In this document: one piece after another, positions 1-11,597 of the stretch
Position numbering within the stretch: position 1 is the first letter of the stretch
Layout of the letters: every line of letters begins with the position of its first letter
NCBI GenBank assembly: GCA_015680685.1
Contig: MNCI01034664.1
Location: 8,642 to 63,941 of the forward strand
Length of the DNA stretch: 55,300 bases
Source: Gnetum montanum
Taxonomy: Eukaryota > Streptophyta > Gnetopsida > Gnetales > Gnetaceae
Direction of reading: 5' to 3'
Made by a program: the position numbers and the translations under genes
Notes under the pieces: generated by a model
Told to the model about the DNA's origin: nothing
The model's input: only the letters and a program-made list of their open reading frames with translations
Databases searched by the model: none

Positions 1-400
1 TATCCCCATGTATGATGATCTCACCTCCCTAATAAGGTAGGTGGATCTCCTGATGGATTGGTGAAGATACGGCTTTAAGTTGAGCTAGCCAAGGACGTCC
101 TAGGATCAAATTAAACCCTGACATTTCATCAACCACTATGAATTCAGCCGATGTAGGGAATTGGTCACCTGCTATGAAATCTAAGGTAACCATGCCTTTC
201 ACTCCCACACGGGAACCACTAAAAGATCTCAAGAAAGAGGTTGTTGTGGCCTGTACTTGTTTAGTGAGTCCCAATTTTTCGATGATGGAAAAAGGTATTA
301 CATTTGTTGCCGCACCATCATCGACATGCACCCTACGTATTTTGAAATGATCAACCTGTATTGTTATGAATATAGGGGCCATGGTGATTTTCCCTATTTT
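1..400 (-). pseudogene. Retroviral-type aspartic protease of Tat-L, partial
   Basis: Minus-strand frame with a pepsin-like retroelement protease fold: a VHVDDGAATNVIP segment stands where the catalytic D-T/S-G-A loop belongs, followed by FSIIEKLGL and, later, NLILGRPWL, the usual second conserved block. The enzyme would cut the Gag-Pol polyprotein in the virus-like particle. The frame stops at 29-31 (LPY, then stop), while sequence homologous to an intact linker continues to the window edge. The Tat-R copy at 55049 has a damaged catalytic loop, so this is the better-preserved one. RT, RNase H and integrase would lie left of position 1 and are not visible. Confidence 0.8.
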
Positions 401-454
401 CTCATCTAGCTTAATGTCCTTAACGCGGAACTCTAAGGATGTGGTCTTAGATTC

Positions 455-3399
455 CTAAAGTTGTGGGGATAATACTGCATAAATGGATGGTTCATCTGTA
501 GGAAGATCCTCACTAACAGGAATTGAAGTTAGCATCCGTACGAGAGCCTCTCGATGTACTGGTGAAGTCATTACTAGGTCATACAAACTTAAAGAAGTAT
601 TCATTTGTTTTAAGGCTTGTGTGACCTGGGTCAACACATTTGCTAGGTCTTTACCATTTGGGACATTCTTATCTGTAGAGATTTGGTCCATTTGACCCAG
701 CATTCGTATTTCTCGTGGAGGGGTTTTTACGTTAGTAGCTGAGGATGCTAGGTTTGGGATATGACTTGCAACTTCATCTTTGTTTTGGTGACTTGTACTA
801 GGCTCATTAACGGACAGACTCATGGGGACGGTGTTTAGTGATGTAGGCTTTGGCAGTCCTACTTTGTGTCCATGGTTTTCTCTCTCCATGTGCTCTCTTT
901 TTTCTCTTTCCAAGCACTCTATTATTAGCCTATCAGTAAGACATTCTCGAAAAGGTCGTTGAGAAGTGGAGGCGGGTTGTACGCCGAGGTTTTTTGGCAT
1001 CCGGACCACAAAGGGAATGGGTCGATTTTCAGATGGTATGTTTTTTGTGGTGGCAACCAAAGGAGGTATGTGAATGATGAATGGTTTTGATGGTGTGGGG
1101 GAAGTGCACATGATAAAAGGGGTTTGATAATATATTGGGGTAGGTGTGTTTTATGAATGCCCACGAATCACAAAAGGCTTTCAAGGAACGTCTTGTCTGT
1201 CTTCCACATGGACCGTATTAATCACATATGGGGCATCATTGGTATTGGTATTGAGAGGATCCTTGTAGACCCCCATGGATTGGTTTTGGGGTCTTACTGG
1301 GTTTGTCTTGTTGAACACTACTTCACCCCTATCTATCATGCGTTGTATGTCTTGTTTCAACGCAAAGCAGTAATCAGTTCCATGACCACATTATTAGTGA
1401 TATTCACAAAACCTATCCAACCTAAAGCCTTTTGGAATGGGAGGTTCATTGGCTATTGCTAAGACTAGATTTTTGGCCAATTCACAAAAGCGATCATGTC
1501 TTTGCGAGGACGCAGGAGACATTTGTTTGTGTTGAATTAGCCCAGCCTTTGGAAGTTGATCAAGCAGTTGTGAAGGCTTCATGGGCAATGGTGTGTATTA
1601 AGCAGGGCCTTTCCTTTCGAAGGTACAAGCATGACCTATGTTGTTGTTTTTATTTGAGGAATTTTCAGGTGTATGAGTGGGTGTGGTTCTTTCATAGTTT
1701 TTTGGGATAGCGGGTTGTTTTCCCTCAGCCATTGTTGCTACCGTTGTTTTGGATTTATCTTTCCTTGTGTGTTGGCTCCTAAAGGTTGAGTAGGCTGGGT
1801 CATTACTTATTTGTGCCGCTTCTTCTATGTCTTCTTTGATTTGTACAAATGTTTGGCTCAATGTGCGGGCTTTCAAGTAGTAAATTTTTGACTTAATAAA
1901 GTCATTCACGGCTGACTTAAGGATGGTGAGTAAATATGTTTTAGGGATAGGTTCATGAAGTTCGTTTAAGGTTGCACTCCACCTTTGGATAAATTTCTGC
2001 ACTGGCTCTAATGGTGCTTGTTTAACTTGAATCAAGCTATCTAACGTGGCTTCAAGTTTCAAATTGTACTTGAAACAGGTAACAAACTAATGCAACAAAT
2101 TATCTAAAGAAGATATGGAGCTACGGGGTAAAGATCGATACTAGTCTAAGGCTTTTCCGGTTAAGGACATTGCAAACACTCACAAAATTACATGGGGCCA
2201 TGCTTGAAGTAAAAGACTTTCAGTTCTAAATGTCACTAGGTGAGCATTTGGGTTCCCTTCTCCATTGTACTTGGTCAGTTGAGGTAATGAGACTCCTTTT
2301 GGCAAGGTCAAGGGTGGAACTAAGGGGTCAATTAGGTCATCTTGATAGAAATCTAGTACCTTGACTTCCTCATTGTTGAAAGTTTTAAGGTGTTTTAATT
2401 CTTCTACCAATGAGTGCATCATTTTTTATGTGTCTGCCCATTCTTGGGCAGTAGGCAAACTGGTGGATTGAGTGGATTGTGGATGATGATGATTTAATTG
2501 TTGCATTGTTTGTGGAACGAAAGGTTGTTGGGCTAACATTTGTTATGGTGGGATGGTATTTGGGACTGAGACTACCAGTGGAACCCACTGCCTAGCCACA
2601 AGTTGTGAGGTAACACCTTGAATATGTTGGGTTGGAGTAATCAATGGTGCTCCATGGATTTGTACCTGAGGTATGTGATGGGTGGATGTGGAAGCTGGTA
2701 TGACTGATGACATTCTAATTACTTGAGGTTGGAAGATCGACCCTGCATTATTTTGGGGGAGTTGTTGGGACTGTACTGGTGGAGGAATGATGGAAGTGGA
2801 TGCATCAGAGTGAATGCTATTGAGCACGGAGAAGATAGAATGGAATGGGGAACAGGTGCTCAAGTGTTTGCAGATGAAGAAGGAAACACAGTTTCTTCCA
2901 GGAAAGGATGGAATAATGGGTTTGTGTGGGCATGGGGGCTAACGGTATGGTATGATTCTCCATGTTCGGATTGGGCTGCAAAGTCATCTTCTTCATCTTG
3001 AGGCTTTATGGGAGGTAGTTGTAAGGCTTGACTTCTAGCCATAAGAAGCTGGGATATGAGTTTATGATGGTTTTTACATAGTGGGATTATGTCAAAAGCT
3101 AAACGGATAAACTCACATCCTCCTTTGTGGATGAATTCATATTCTCGCTTAGCTTCCCTCTCTACACGATCAATGGGTAGGTTGGCTTGAATTTTGACAC
3201 AGATAAAGTTATACTGTTCGGGTGTAAGAGTCGCGTGAATAGGGCCTTTGCCCTATAGCCTGAGGGATTGGCGTGTAGGGCCTTAAGGATTTATGTGTTC
3301 AATAACAGTTATGGATTCCGTAGCAGTCATAGGGTTTGAAGCTTCGGCCCCAAAGTCAGAAATCGGTAATGTTACTGGGTTAACTTGGGAAGATTCCAT
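455..3399 (-). pseudogene. gag of Tat-L (nucleocapsid/capsid polyprotein), broken by stops and frameshifts
   Basis: The chosen start is the ATG at 3399 (protein begins MESSQVNPV), the same start as in Tat-R. A proline- and acid-rich N-terminal part (about 3399-2540) precedes the capsid-like domain: LTKYNGEGNPNAHLVTFRTE near 2270-2210, then an FAMSLTGKAL block and QVKQAPLEPVQKFIQRW near 2010-1960. A Tat-type zinc knuckle (RFCEYH) lies near 1400. The C-terminal part (1111-455) is long and hydrophilic. At least six in-frame stops or shifts separate these blocks. Gag would package element RNA; this copy cannot make a full protein. Confidence 0.8.
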
Positions 3400-3589
3400 G
3401 ATAAACGTGAGTGGACTGGGGTAGACGAATGGAGTTGTATTACAAGCAATTATAGTGTGGCATGACACAAGCTTAGCGTGACTAACAGGGATGAGCTCAG
3501 TGTGATCAACAGGGACAAGGAGACTAAAATGGGCAAGATGGATGAGTTTTGATAGGTAGTGATGTTTTAACCAATAACAACAAGCGAGT

Positions 3590-3606
3590 AGGCCCTCCTA
3601 GCGCCA
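3590..3606 (-). other. Primer-binding site of Tat-L
   Basis: On the minus strand the LTR end (...TAGTACA) is followed by GTTTT and then TGGCGCTAGGAGGGCC. A TGG start next to an LTR is the normal layout for pairing with a tRNA CCA end. Compared with Tat-R (TGGCGCTAGAAGGAGGGCC) three bases are missing. I could not match it to a tRNA that I can name. Confidence 0.6.
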
Positions 3607-4214
3607 AAAACTGTACTAACCTAAATCGTCGGTGTAAGGCTGGAAGGGAAATAGACATCGAGAGATCATCGGGTAGCCACAACTAACCTTTCCTTCGCCC
3701 GAGGGCAAGCTGGAAAAGTAAACGAAGGCAAAGTGCCTTGGATGGTCTGCACGCAAATCAACCAAGGACTTCCCCAAGCGTAAGCTACGGCTAGCGCTAA
3801 GGCTATTGTAAACGAGATGTAAACAAAATGCAAACAGCGATACGAAATGTAAACAGAGCGTACTAAATTATAAATAAAGCATATATAGAGTTATATTATA
3901 AACTAAGCATAAATCGAAGTAAATAACGTAAATAGGAGGCAATAATGAAATTGTATTATATTGTTTTTTAAAAAAAAGAATGTGCACCGGTCAAAGCGTA
4001 GTTGCACATGTATGGATGGCAAGTCAAATGCCTAGCCATGGGATGATATGATGCGATGATGTGATGATGTGATGATGAAATGGGATGAACGTGAGAAATA
4101 CTTGGATGCCAACAATCAGGTATGCCGAGCACCCAAGGATTGCAAGTTCTGTCCTCTCTTAGAATTGTCAATCTCTCCAATTTTTTGCCTCCCAGTTTAT
4201 GTGAATTGATAGGG

Positions 4215-4223
4215 TATTTATAG
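4215..4223 (-). promoter_or_regulatory. TATA box of the Tat-L LTR
   Basis: CTATAAATA on the minus strand inside a block (CCCTATAAATACCCTATC) that is identical in Tat-R at 51292-51309. It lies about 610 bp before the LTR end, which suits a U3/R boundary just downstream. Confidence 0.6.
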
Positions 4224-4311
4224 GGTTGGGCTGGGCTTGGAAATGAAATTCAAAAATGGAATCAATGGCTAGGAGATGAGAGAAAAATAGATCTAGTGAC
4301 ATGTGTCCCAT

Positions 4312-4381
4312 GGATAGTTGGCACGAGTTGGATGTGTGCTGGATAGTTGTGCCCGAGTTGGATGTGTGCTGGATACTTGCC
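4312..4381. repeat. Tandem repeat, 29/30-bp unit, two full copies plus a partial third
   Basis: Units start at 4312, 4341 and 4371 with GGATAGTTG or GGATACTTG and share GAGTTGGATGTGTGCT. It lies in U3 about 90 bp upstream of the TATA box and has no counterpart in the Tat-R LTR. Confidence 0.85.
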
Positions 4382-4484
4382 TTCTTTGACTAGGTTAATT
4401 TATGGGTCATTCAAGCCCATGAAGATATAAACAATTTAGAAAAGCCCTCAAGCAATAAAAATTTTCAAAGAAAATCAAGAAGAA

Positions 4485-5837
4485 TTAACTCCGGCTCCGG
4501 CTGGCTTGAAGAAAAAAAATATTTTTTTTTTGTGTTGGTTGATGGAAAATTGGAATTTCCCATCGTTCGGTGAAAAATTTTCTCATCATCAAGGAAGGGC
4601 AGTTGTATTCAAAGATGATGGTGGTGGTAGTCATGTCAATGGGCAGATTGGGTCCGACGTTGTTCCAGCTGTGTGCCGCAAAGTAGCAAGAGCCACACGC
4701 CTGGTCCACCGTGAACACCACGACTAGCATCTCTCCCAGGTCTATTACAATGTATGAGGTGTTGTACGGCTTGGTGTAACGGGTGTCCGTGGCCACCATG
4801 ATGAAGCTGTGGTTGGCCAACCCTGCGAACGTGACCGTGTTCATGGCCACGTTGATCAACCGCATCTACACCTTCTTACCTTTCTTCACCTTTATCTTCA
4901 TTGAATTTGAGTAGGGTTGTTGGTCTCCTGGCTCACCATTGATGATGAGGGAGTCAGAGTTCTGGACACCACCACTGGTCTGGAGGGCCTGCATGAGGAG
5001 TTTCATGGGATCATCGTTATCCCACTCGTCCAACATCAAGGTTTCCTCGTGCTTTGGCTTCTGGTACGGGAGCATAAAGTTTGGCCGAGGAAGGATGATC
5101 AAGGCGCCGAACACGGTGGCTTTCAGCCATGAGGAGTGCACATGCCATCATAGCGTGCCGTGCTGTCCATTGATGTGGAATTTGTACGTGTAATTGGAGC
5201 TAGGCTGGATAGGACACTGTATTATGTATTCTAGCTCGTCAAACCATGTGGTGCGCAGCTAGTAGATTCCATGCCAGTGGATGGTGGCGTTATAGTTGCA
5301 TTTGTTAATGATGTTGACAATGAAGGTATCATTATCGCGGACCATGATTGTTGGCCCTAAGTACATGCCATTCACCGTCACCAGCGGCTGCATACCACAG
5401 AGCCTCGTTATGTTCGTTTCTTGGAGATTTTTCCATAACAAATATGCCTTTGGCCAGGATTTCTTGGCCTTCATTCTCAGGAAGCTTTCCCGCATTATAT
5501 TTTGCACTTTCTGTGTCCATTTGAACTCGGTACAAGAGCAAGTACCTAACCCTGCCAAGCAAATTTCAACTTGCAGCTCATCCAACAATCAAAGGCAAGT
5601 GTTCAAAGTCTTTTGATAGTACATCATGATCAGATAAGGTGGACGGATTAGAGCAGAGAATGGCAAAACAAGAACAACCGCAGCAGCGGCAGCGACAGAA
5701 GCAAAAATGAGGAACGCTACTTCTAAACCCTTGGAACAAGGAAGATGAGAAAGAAAACCTTCATAGGCACGTAGACGAGGCCTTTGCCTGTGCTTTGCTG
5801 TGTGCAGGTGACAACAAAAAACCATGCACACGAACAC
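4485..5837 (-). pseudogene. Intronless laccase (multicopper oxidase) fragment inside the Tat-L LTR
   Basis: Laccases are secreted copper enzymes that oxidise phenols, for example in lignin formation. One minus-strand frame runs from 5837 to 4485 without a frameshift. It holds a hydrophobic signal-peptide-like stretch (about 5715-5630), then LCGMQPLVTVNGMYLGPT, NATIHWHG (first copper motif, near 5275), QCPIQP, a WHVH remnant of the WWHAH copper motif, ALIILPRP, INGEPGDQQP, and TRYTKPYNTSYIVIDLGE. Four internal stops break it: 5589-5591, 5259-5261, 5148-5150 (replacing the first W of WWHAH) and 4866-4868. Plant laccase genes normally have introns near LC, HWHG and later; here all those points are fused, so it looks like a reverse-transcribed copy. 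The C-terminal HPFHLHG and HCH copper motifs are absent: it stops where LTR sequence resumes, at about 4525-4545. Confidence 0.85.
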
Positions 5838-6477
5838 GATGAAAACGAGATGCCAAGGAAGACGAAGCTGTAGTTGCTACCCTTCTTCTTCTCATTTTCT
5901 TTAGCAGCAGCACCATGCACAACAAATGCTCTTTGATGCTAAGCTTTTGATGGATTCCCAAAACTCCAAAGCCACGCTTACCAAGCTTGATGTTGTGGGT
6001 CAAAAGTTTCCTTCTCCCCACCGCCAGGTTGGTTTGCAGATGTGATTACACTAATACAAAAGACTGATGTAGCATTTTTCCTTTGATCAATGGACCATTC
6101 TAAAATAGTGCTGGTGGTGCTCTCCAGATCTAGGCATGTTCTGACATAAAATAGCAAAATACAGAAGTTTGTTGTTGAATGCTTCGAAACAAAACGTTGT
6201 GTTTCCTACTGCTTTCTTTTTCTTGCGATCCAAGTCTTCTGTGTGTGATCTGGATAATTTTGGATGCTGGACATTGGACATTGGAATTTTTGAACTTTGG
6301 ACAATCGTCTTCCACTTTTGATTTGATTTTGGAGTTGTTCATGGTGAGGATGAGCAAGCTTCCTTGGGCAAGCTAGGTGTGAACTTAGTGCCTTAGTCGA
6401 ATTTTTCCTTCTGAATGCTTGAAAAGGCTCAAGTCATTTTCAATTTAAAGTGCTAGGCTAAAATTAGTGGTGTTTCA

Positions 6478-8358
6478 GGTGGTAGGGTAGGACAAATGAC
6501 CAAAGATTAGGTGTATGCTCTAACATACTAGCCATTGGGCATGTAGCCCAACAAAGTTATGGAGATAAGAGGTAAGATATTAGACCTTTCTATGTTAGTT
6601 TTATTTGATTTTAGTGCTATTTATTCATTTCTAGATCCTAATATTATATCTTAGGCAAATATTTAATGTTTTATTCTTTATCTAAGATTTTTAATACTTT
6701 TGGTTGAAGGCCATGAAACTAAAGTATATCAAATATGTCAAGATATACTAGGGAGGTTTTAGGAAAGATAGATAATTGATGATTTATATTGGATGGACTT
6801 GTATGATATTATTTTGAACATGAATTAGCTATCATAGTTTAGTGTCAATCTTGACTATTGGTAGAAGCTATTAAGGCTACAAATATCTAATGATAAGTAG
6901 ACAAATTTTTATACTTAATTTTAATTGATCCATTTAGAATTGATATCTTTTAAAGTATTTTAGATGAAGCACGGGCAGAGATATAGTTGTTACATGGCAT
7001 TAGTGTACCATGTAGAGATAATGGAACTAGATCAGATTACAATGATGCAATAGTTTCTAGATGTGTTCCATATCAAGTTACTAGATTTTCATTTAGGAGT
7101 GAAGTAAAATTTGAGATAGAACTATAGTTGGGTTTAAAGCATATCTTGAAGGCTCCTCAAAATATATCTTTGATGAAGTTGGTGGAGCTAAAGATCTAAT
7201 TGCAAAAGCTTATGAATAGAGGTTTGATTCATTTGAGTGTTTATTCCAGGGATGCTTTACTAATTTTTTGTGTAGAAGGATGGGAGTTTGTGATTATGAA
7301 TTAGCTATAGATAGTTGATAATGAAGAAAAAAATACCCTATACCATGCATTGATAACATGTTTGATTAGCTTCAAGAAGCTCATGTATTTTTGAAGAATG
7401 ATCTTAAGTTCAGATAATACCATATGAGAGCTAGAAACCAAGATGTGCTAAAGACAACATTTAAGACTTGATACAACTACTATGAGTTGATGTTTCTATT
7501 TGAGTTGACAAATATATGAACAATATTCATGAATTTAATAAATAATGTGTTGTAGTGGTCAATCGACTAGGTCATGTTTGTATTAGAGATGATTTCTTGG
7601 TGCATTTCATAGATGAGTAAAGACATGCATAGCCTTTATGGATAAAATTATAGACTTTATGATAGTATTAATTATATGCCCAACTATCTAAGTCTTTCTT
7701 CTAGTAGTTATAGATCTAATTCTTAGGCCATGTAGTTTCAAAAATAGGTATTGTTACGAATCCACCTAAGATTATAGTAGTATGTGATTGGCCTATTTCT
7801 CAAACAATAGTATAGATCCATAGTATCTTAGGATTAGCTAAATATTACTATAGATTTGTGGAGCATTTTTTTCCACATTGTTCTCACTTTACTTAATTAT
7901 TAAGGAAGGAGACCAGTTTCTCATTGAGTTCAACTTGTCATAAATCATTTTATGAGTTGAATCTTGGATTGGTGAATACCCAGTGTTGATTTATCCTACT
8001 TTTGGACATCCCTATGATGTATACATAGATGATTCTAGAGATAAATGTTGATATGTCTTAATGCAAGATGAATAGATAGTAGCCTATGATTCTTAGCAAT
8101 TATGACTACATATGTCCTATTACCCAATATATGATTTAGAATTAAAAGTAGTAGTTTTTGCTTTGAAGATTTGGTGGCATTATCTTTATGAAGAGTGGGT
8201 GGCCGTGAAGACTAATCATAAAAGCCTCTAATATCTTATGAGATAGTCATAGTTAAACATGTGGAAAAGGATATGAGTATAACTTCTAGTATATTTTAAT
8301 TTTACCATCTGTAATAGATTTTGTAGGACTAACCTAATGGCATAGGCATTGAGTATAG
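6478..8358 (+). pseudogene. Chromovirus-like Ty3/gypsy pol, part 1: protease, RT and RNase H
   Basis: Highly degenerate but collinear with chromovirus Pol. The protease lies near 6575-6640 (VLFDFSAIYSFL in place of LFDSGATHSFI). RT runs from about 7090 to 7650: FEIEL and KAPQNISLMKLVELK, a GLIHLSVYS block, then YHMRARNQDVLKTTF. The tether and RNase H follow at 7770-8358: [42 protein letters not shown] and LNMWK. Dozens of stops and several shifts make it non-functional. Tat-L interrupts it upstream at 6477, and the LTR of the copia element begins at 8359. Gag is not visible. The next part is at 26832. Confidence 0.85.
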
Positions 8359-9491
8359 TGTGGATAAAAAAAACATACCATAAAGTAGGGATGAATAGCA
8401 TGGGTAGTAGAAAATCATAAGTATTTTTCACATAATAGGTATTAATTAAATGAACAATCCTTAAGAAGCTTAGATGACATGAACTAAATGATTAAGAGAA
8501 AGTGCATGGATCTTCATATGATATTAACATATTTCTATAAGCATAAAATAATAAACAAGAATACAAAATCATGAAAAGAACACATTGAATTTTAACATGA
8601 TTTGGATAGGCCTACTTCACTTGCATGGATCCAATCACCTTCTCTTCACATAATTTTATTCTCTTGCTAGCAAAGTCTTCAATGTTGGTTTGTGGATTTT
8701 CAGTCTTCCCTACATCACTAGTTTCTAGATATCAATCTTCTAAGTACAATGCTAGTTTCCCAGTTACTAGTCTTCCAAGAGCAAACTCAAAGGTGAATCC
8801 TCACCCACACACACACAAAAGGATTTTACAAGAATTTGAATGAATCTCTTAGATCTCAAAAGATCAAATGCATCCACATAAAATACATAGCATAGGAAGA
8901 GGAAAGATCATAGGATAAGAAAATGAATATGATGCATGCACTAGATCTAATAAAAATTATATATTCCTCTTCACAAAGAGAATCATATTTAGATTACGTG
9001 ATCGTAAGTCCTTGCACTAACATGTGATAAAACTTGTTATCTTTTACATTCTTGTCATACCTATTTATCCTTTTGCAAGAGAAACAATTAAGAAATAACA
9101 AGAAGAAAAATTTTTATTTTAGATTTTCTGCATAAAAAATCTTAATTAGTCAAACTTATATGGGTCCAACTAATTGAGTTCAATCGATCGACCTTAAGTT
9201 GAGTCAATGTGAATACCACATGGTTTTCTCTATTTAGCTTCTATAACTAGAATCAAGTTGGGTGACCTATGTCTGGTCAAGACACCCAAATATGTGATCA
9301 TTTTCCTTTATGTCTAAATAATCCTACTCTTGGACTAGCTAACCTTAGGATGCACATTTTTCTTCTTCTTTTGAAACTATGTTCGGGTGACTAAGCCTAG
9401 CTTAGTTGACCAAAGGAGTGATAAACTAAACAAGATTAAAATAAGCAACAACAAGCCAGCCATTAATCATTCCAAATTTCTTTGTCTAATA
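8359..9491 (-). repeat. 3' LTR of the SIRE-like copia element
   Basis: Aligns along its whole length with 25700-26831 (for example AGTGCATGGATCTT and AAAATAATAAACAAGAA near 8500-8560). The left edge starts TGTGGATAAAA against TGTGAATCAAA in the other copy, the 41 bases up to TGAATAG being equal in length. The right edge has decayed from TCTAACA to TCTAATA. Many substitutions separate the pair, so the insertion is old. Confidence 0.85.
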
Positions 9492-10339
9492 ATCACCTCC
9501 TATTTGAACATGATAAAAACTATAAACATAAAAGAGACAAATAAAAAACTTAGCTTCCCCTCAACTTATACCTCCCAAGTCTTAAGCACTCCTACTCAAC
9601 TTAGGCCTTCCTTAAGTTTGTAACTTCGAAAGAGAGAACAAAAAATGAAGTAAACATAAAACAAGTGGTGCTGCCAATCTATAAAAGTCACTAAAGAACC
9701 AATATCAATATGTGTGAAAAAGAATAAGCCAAAGAAACATATGCCTAAATATGTACAAAAGAAACATATGAGTGAAACTAAAGCTCTCTTCTTGCTTTTC
9801 TATCATTTTAAATTTGTAGTCAAAGTTAAAAGTAAAAGAAAAAGAAAAAGAAAAAGACACCTCATCCTATCAAGGATCCACAAAGGCCTTGTGGAAGGGG
9901 TAGGAACTAGAGTACAAATATATGGACATATTTTTTCATAGTAATCTTAAACAAAATAACACCAAAACATATACCAAATGCATGGATTGAAGTAGAAATA
10001 GGGAGTAGAGATGGAATATAATACTAAGATAAATAACAAAAAACCAATAATGATCGATAAACAATATCCATAATTCTAGATTCTATAAAAAAATTAGAAA
10101 TAATTTTAAAGCATAATCAATGCATAAAGTAAATTTGCTGAAATTTAAAGCAAAAGATAGATAACATAATAAAATTTTACTTTATAACAAAATTCAAAAT
10201 AGATAATAGCATCACTTTTGAAAAATTAACATATCCTGCCTATCAAGATATCTAACAAAAAAGAGATACATGTTGGGAAACACAAAACAACAAGAAACAA
10301 AGAGGGGCTAGATATATAGGAGCATAAAAGAAAATACAT
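9492..10339 (-). other. 3' untranslated segment of the copia element; no gene recognised
   Basis: AT-rich sequence between the 3' LTR and the extra reading frame. A purine-rich stretch read as AATAGGAGGTGAT on the minus strand directly before the LTR (9492-9504) is a plausible polypurine tract. An AAAAAG-type purine microsatellite lies at about 9830-9860. Plus-strand frames here look like chance. Confidence 0.5.
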
Positions 10340-11597
10340 GGAGAACAAGACAACCAAGAAGAATCAATCTTCCTCCTCCTCTTATTCGCTATCCTCACTC
10401 TCCTCAGACACAATGTCTGATCTAGCTATGCCACTTATTCATGCTTGCTCCTCTTCCTCTAAACTATCAAAAGCAATGACAAAAGTCTTAGCTTCTTCTT
10501 CACTTTCAAAAATATTAGTAGGAACTTTCATACTATCACTATAGTCAAAATCATCAATAGCTCCTTTTTCCTTTATCGTTTGATGAATCAATTTTGATGG
10601 TTAAGAAATTAGGCTCTCATGTTCTTGACTATATTCATGGTGGAGATCATTTGGCTCATCAACTAAATATTTTTGTTAGTGCCCTTTTTCTTCTTCCTTT
10701 TGAATGCTAAAGGCGGATCATATTCTTTACCAACTATTAAATGCATGTGTGTTAAAATTATGCCATCATAAGACTAGGTTTTTGAAGCTTCAACCTTTTT
10801 CTCTATAAAGGGCACATCTAGCTCCCTAATTAGAGTGAAAATCACAACTCCAAAGGATAAATTAAGATGTCCATGCTTAGCTACATTGTAAGACTAGTTT
10901 GGAAGATGTATGGGGAGCCATTCAATCTCTTCTTACAAGCCATGCAAAACATAACCATCAAAAAAATAGTTGGGATCTCATCGTAATGATCACTCTTAGG
11001 CAAGAATTTTATCATAAGAATATAGATGATCATATGAACCTAGGATTTAAAATCCTTAACCTTCATGTGATGCAACCATGTGAAGTTCTTGCCACATAAA
11101 AACTTTATTATCTTAACTCTATTAACATATTCACTAACAACTAGGATAGTTATGAGTATCTGGTACAACTCATCTCCAACAACTCACTAATCCTTTCAAT
11201 ATTAATGGAAATGAGAATTTCAAGAATAAAAGTAAATAACTTTATTTCACTCACTACCATAGATTATAGTAAAACATCCTTGTAAGGTGAGGGTAGCCTT
11301 TCCTATGAAGTTCTAATAGTGAGCCCCATTAAACCTAATCAAAGAATTACTACACATAAAAAAAGTGTCTCAGTTAAATCTCAACCACTTTGCTTTGTAA
11401 AGCAACTTTCCTTGATTCAAAATTAGGCCATTTTTCTTTATTTTCTTTGGTGTCATATAGTATATGTCTTCCTCTTTTGCTAATTCTTTGAATTTAAATG
11501 TTCCTCTCTTAGATCTTTGTGCCATGGTGCAAAGAGGAAACATGACAAGTGATGATAGTAGATGATCCAAATAGGACTTAGAGGCAACGTAACTCAA
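10340..11597 (-). pseudogene. Extra ORF of the copia element, upstream of the 3' LTR
   Basis: A decayed minus-strand frame begins near 11597 (MSYVASKSYLDHLL; a second candidate start at 11525 reads MAQRSKRGTFKFKELA). It continues through blocks such as ILNQGKLLYKAKWLRFN, VKIIKFLCGKNFTW, DEIPTIFLMVMFCMACKKRL and KEYDPPLAFKRKKKK, and ends in an acidic tail rich in E, S and D (about 10560-10340). Position and general pattern recall the extra ORF described downstream of pol in SIRE-type elements and, from memory, the putative plant transposon protein domain (Pfam PF20167). That assignment is tentative. Several stops and shifts break the frame. Confidence 0.45.

Larger units (their letters stand above)
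1..6477 (-). mobile_element. Tat-L: 5' part of a Tat-like Ty3/gypsy retrotransposon, cut by the window edge
   Basis: Read on the minus strand this holds, in order, an LTR (6477-3612), a primer-binding site, a gag frame and the start of an aspartic protease, then runs off the window. The protein order and the gag and protease sequences match the copy at 50573-55300 along their whole length, in opposite orientation. The gag pattern (small residue, WY, SLPRSS) and the variant CCHC knuckle (C-x2-H-x3-GH-x4-C) are of the kind seen in the Tat/Athila branch of plant Ty3 elements. Many in-frame stops show the copy is dead. It sits directly against a chromovirus-like protease region at 6478, so it inserted into that element. 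Confidence 0.85.
3612..6477 (-). repeat. 5' LTR of Tat-L, enlarged to about 2.9 kb by host-gene sequence
   Basis: The inner edge ends TACA before the primer-binding site. The outer edge is set by 6441-6477, whose reverse complement begins TGAAACACCACTAATTTT; the same sequence, with one mismatch over about 30 bases, begins the LTR of Tat-R at 50573. From about 4525 down to 3612 the two LTRs align well (TATA box, R and U5). Between the outer terminus and 4525 they differ: Tat-R has about 490 bp, Tat-L about 1.9 kb that includes a laccase copy. The LTR is therefore 2866 bp here against 1361 bp in Tat-R. The outer boundary is an inference from that one short match, plus a weaker match near 6265. 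Confidence 0.6.

Noticed and set aside
4045-4080. GATGATGTGATGATG-type repeat as a satellite
   Set aside because: It is a short imperfect simple repeat in the R/U5 part of the Tat-L LTR, with a decayed counterpart in Tat-R.
4485-5837. A functional laccase gene
   Set aside because: Four in-frame stops, the second copper motif disrupted and the C-terminal copper motifs missing.
10338-10544. Serine-rich plus-strand frame of 68 codons
   Set aside because: It is the complement of the acidic tail of the copia extra ORF on the minus strand, which is coherent with its flanks.
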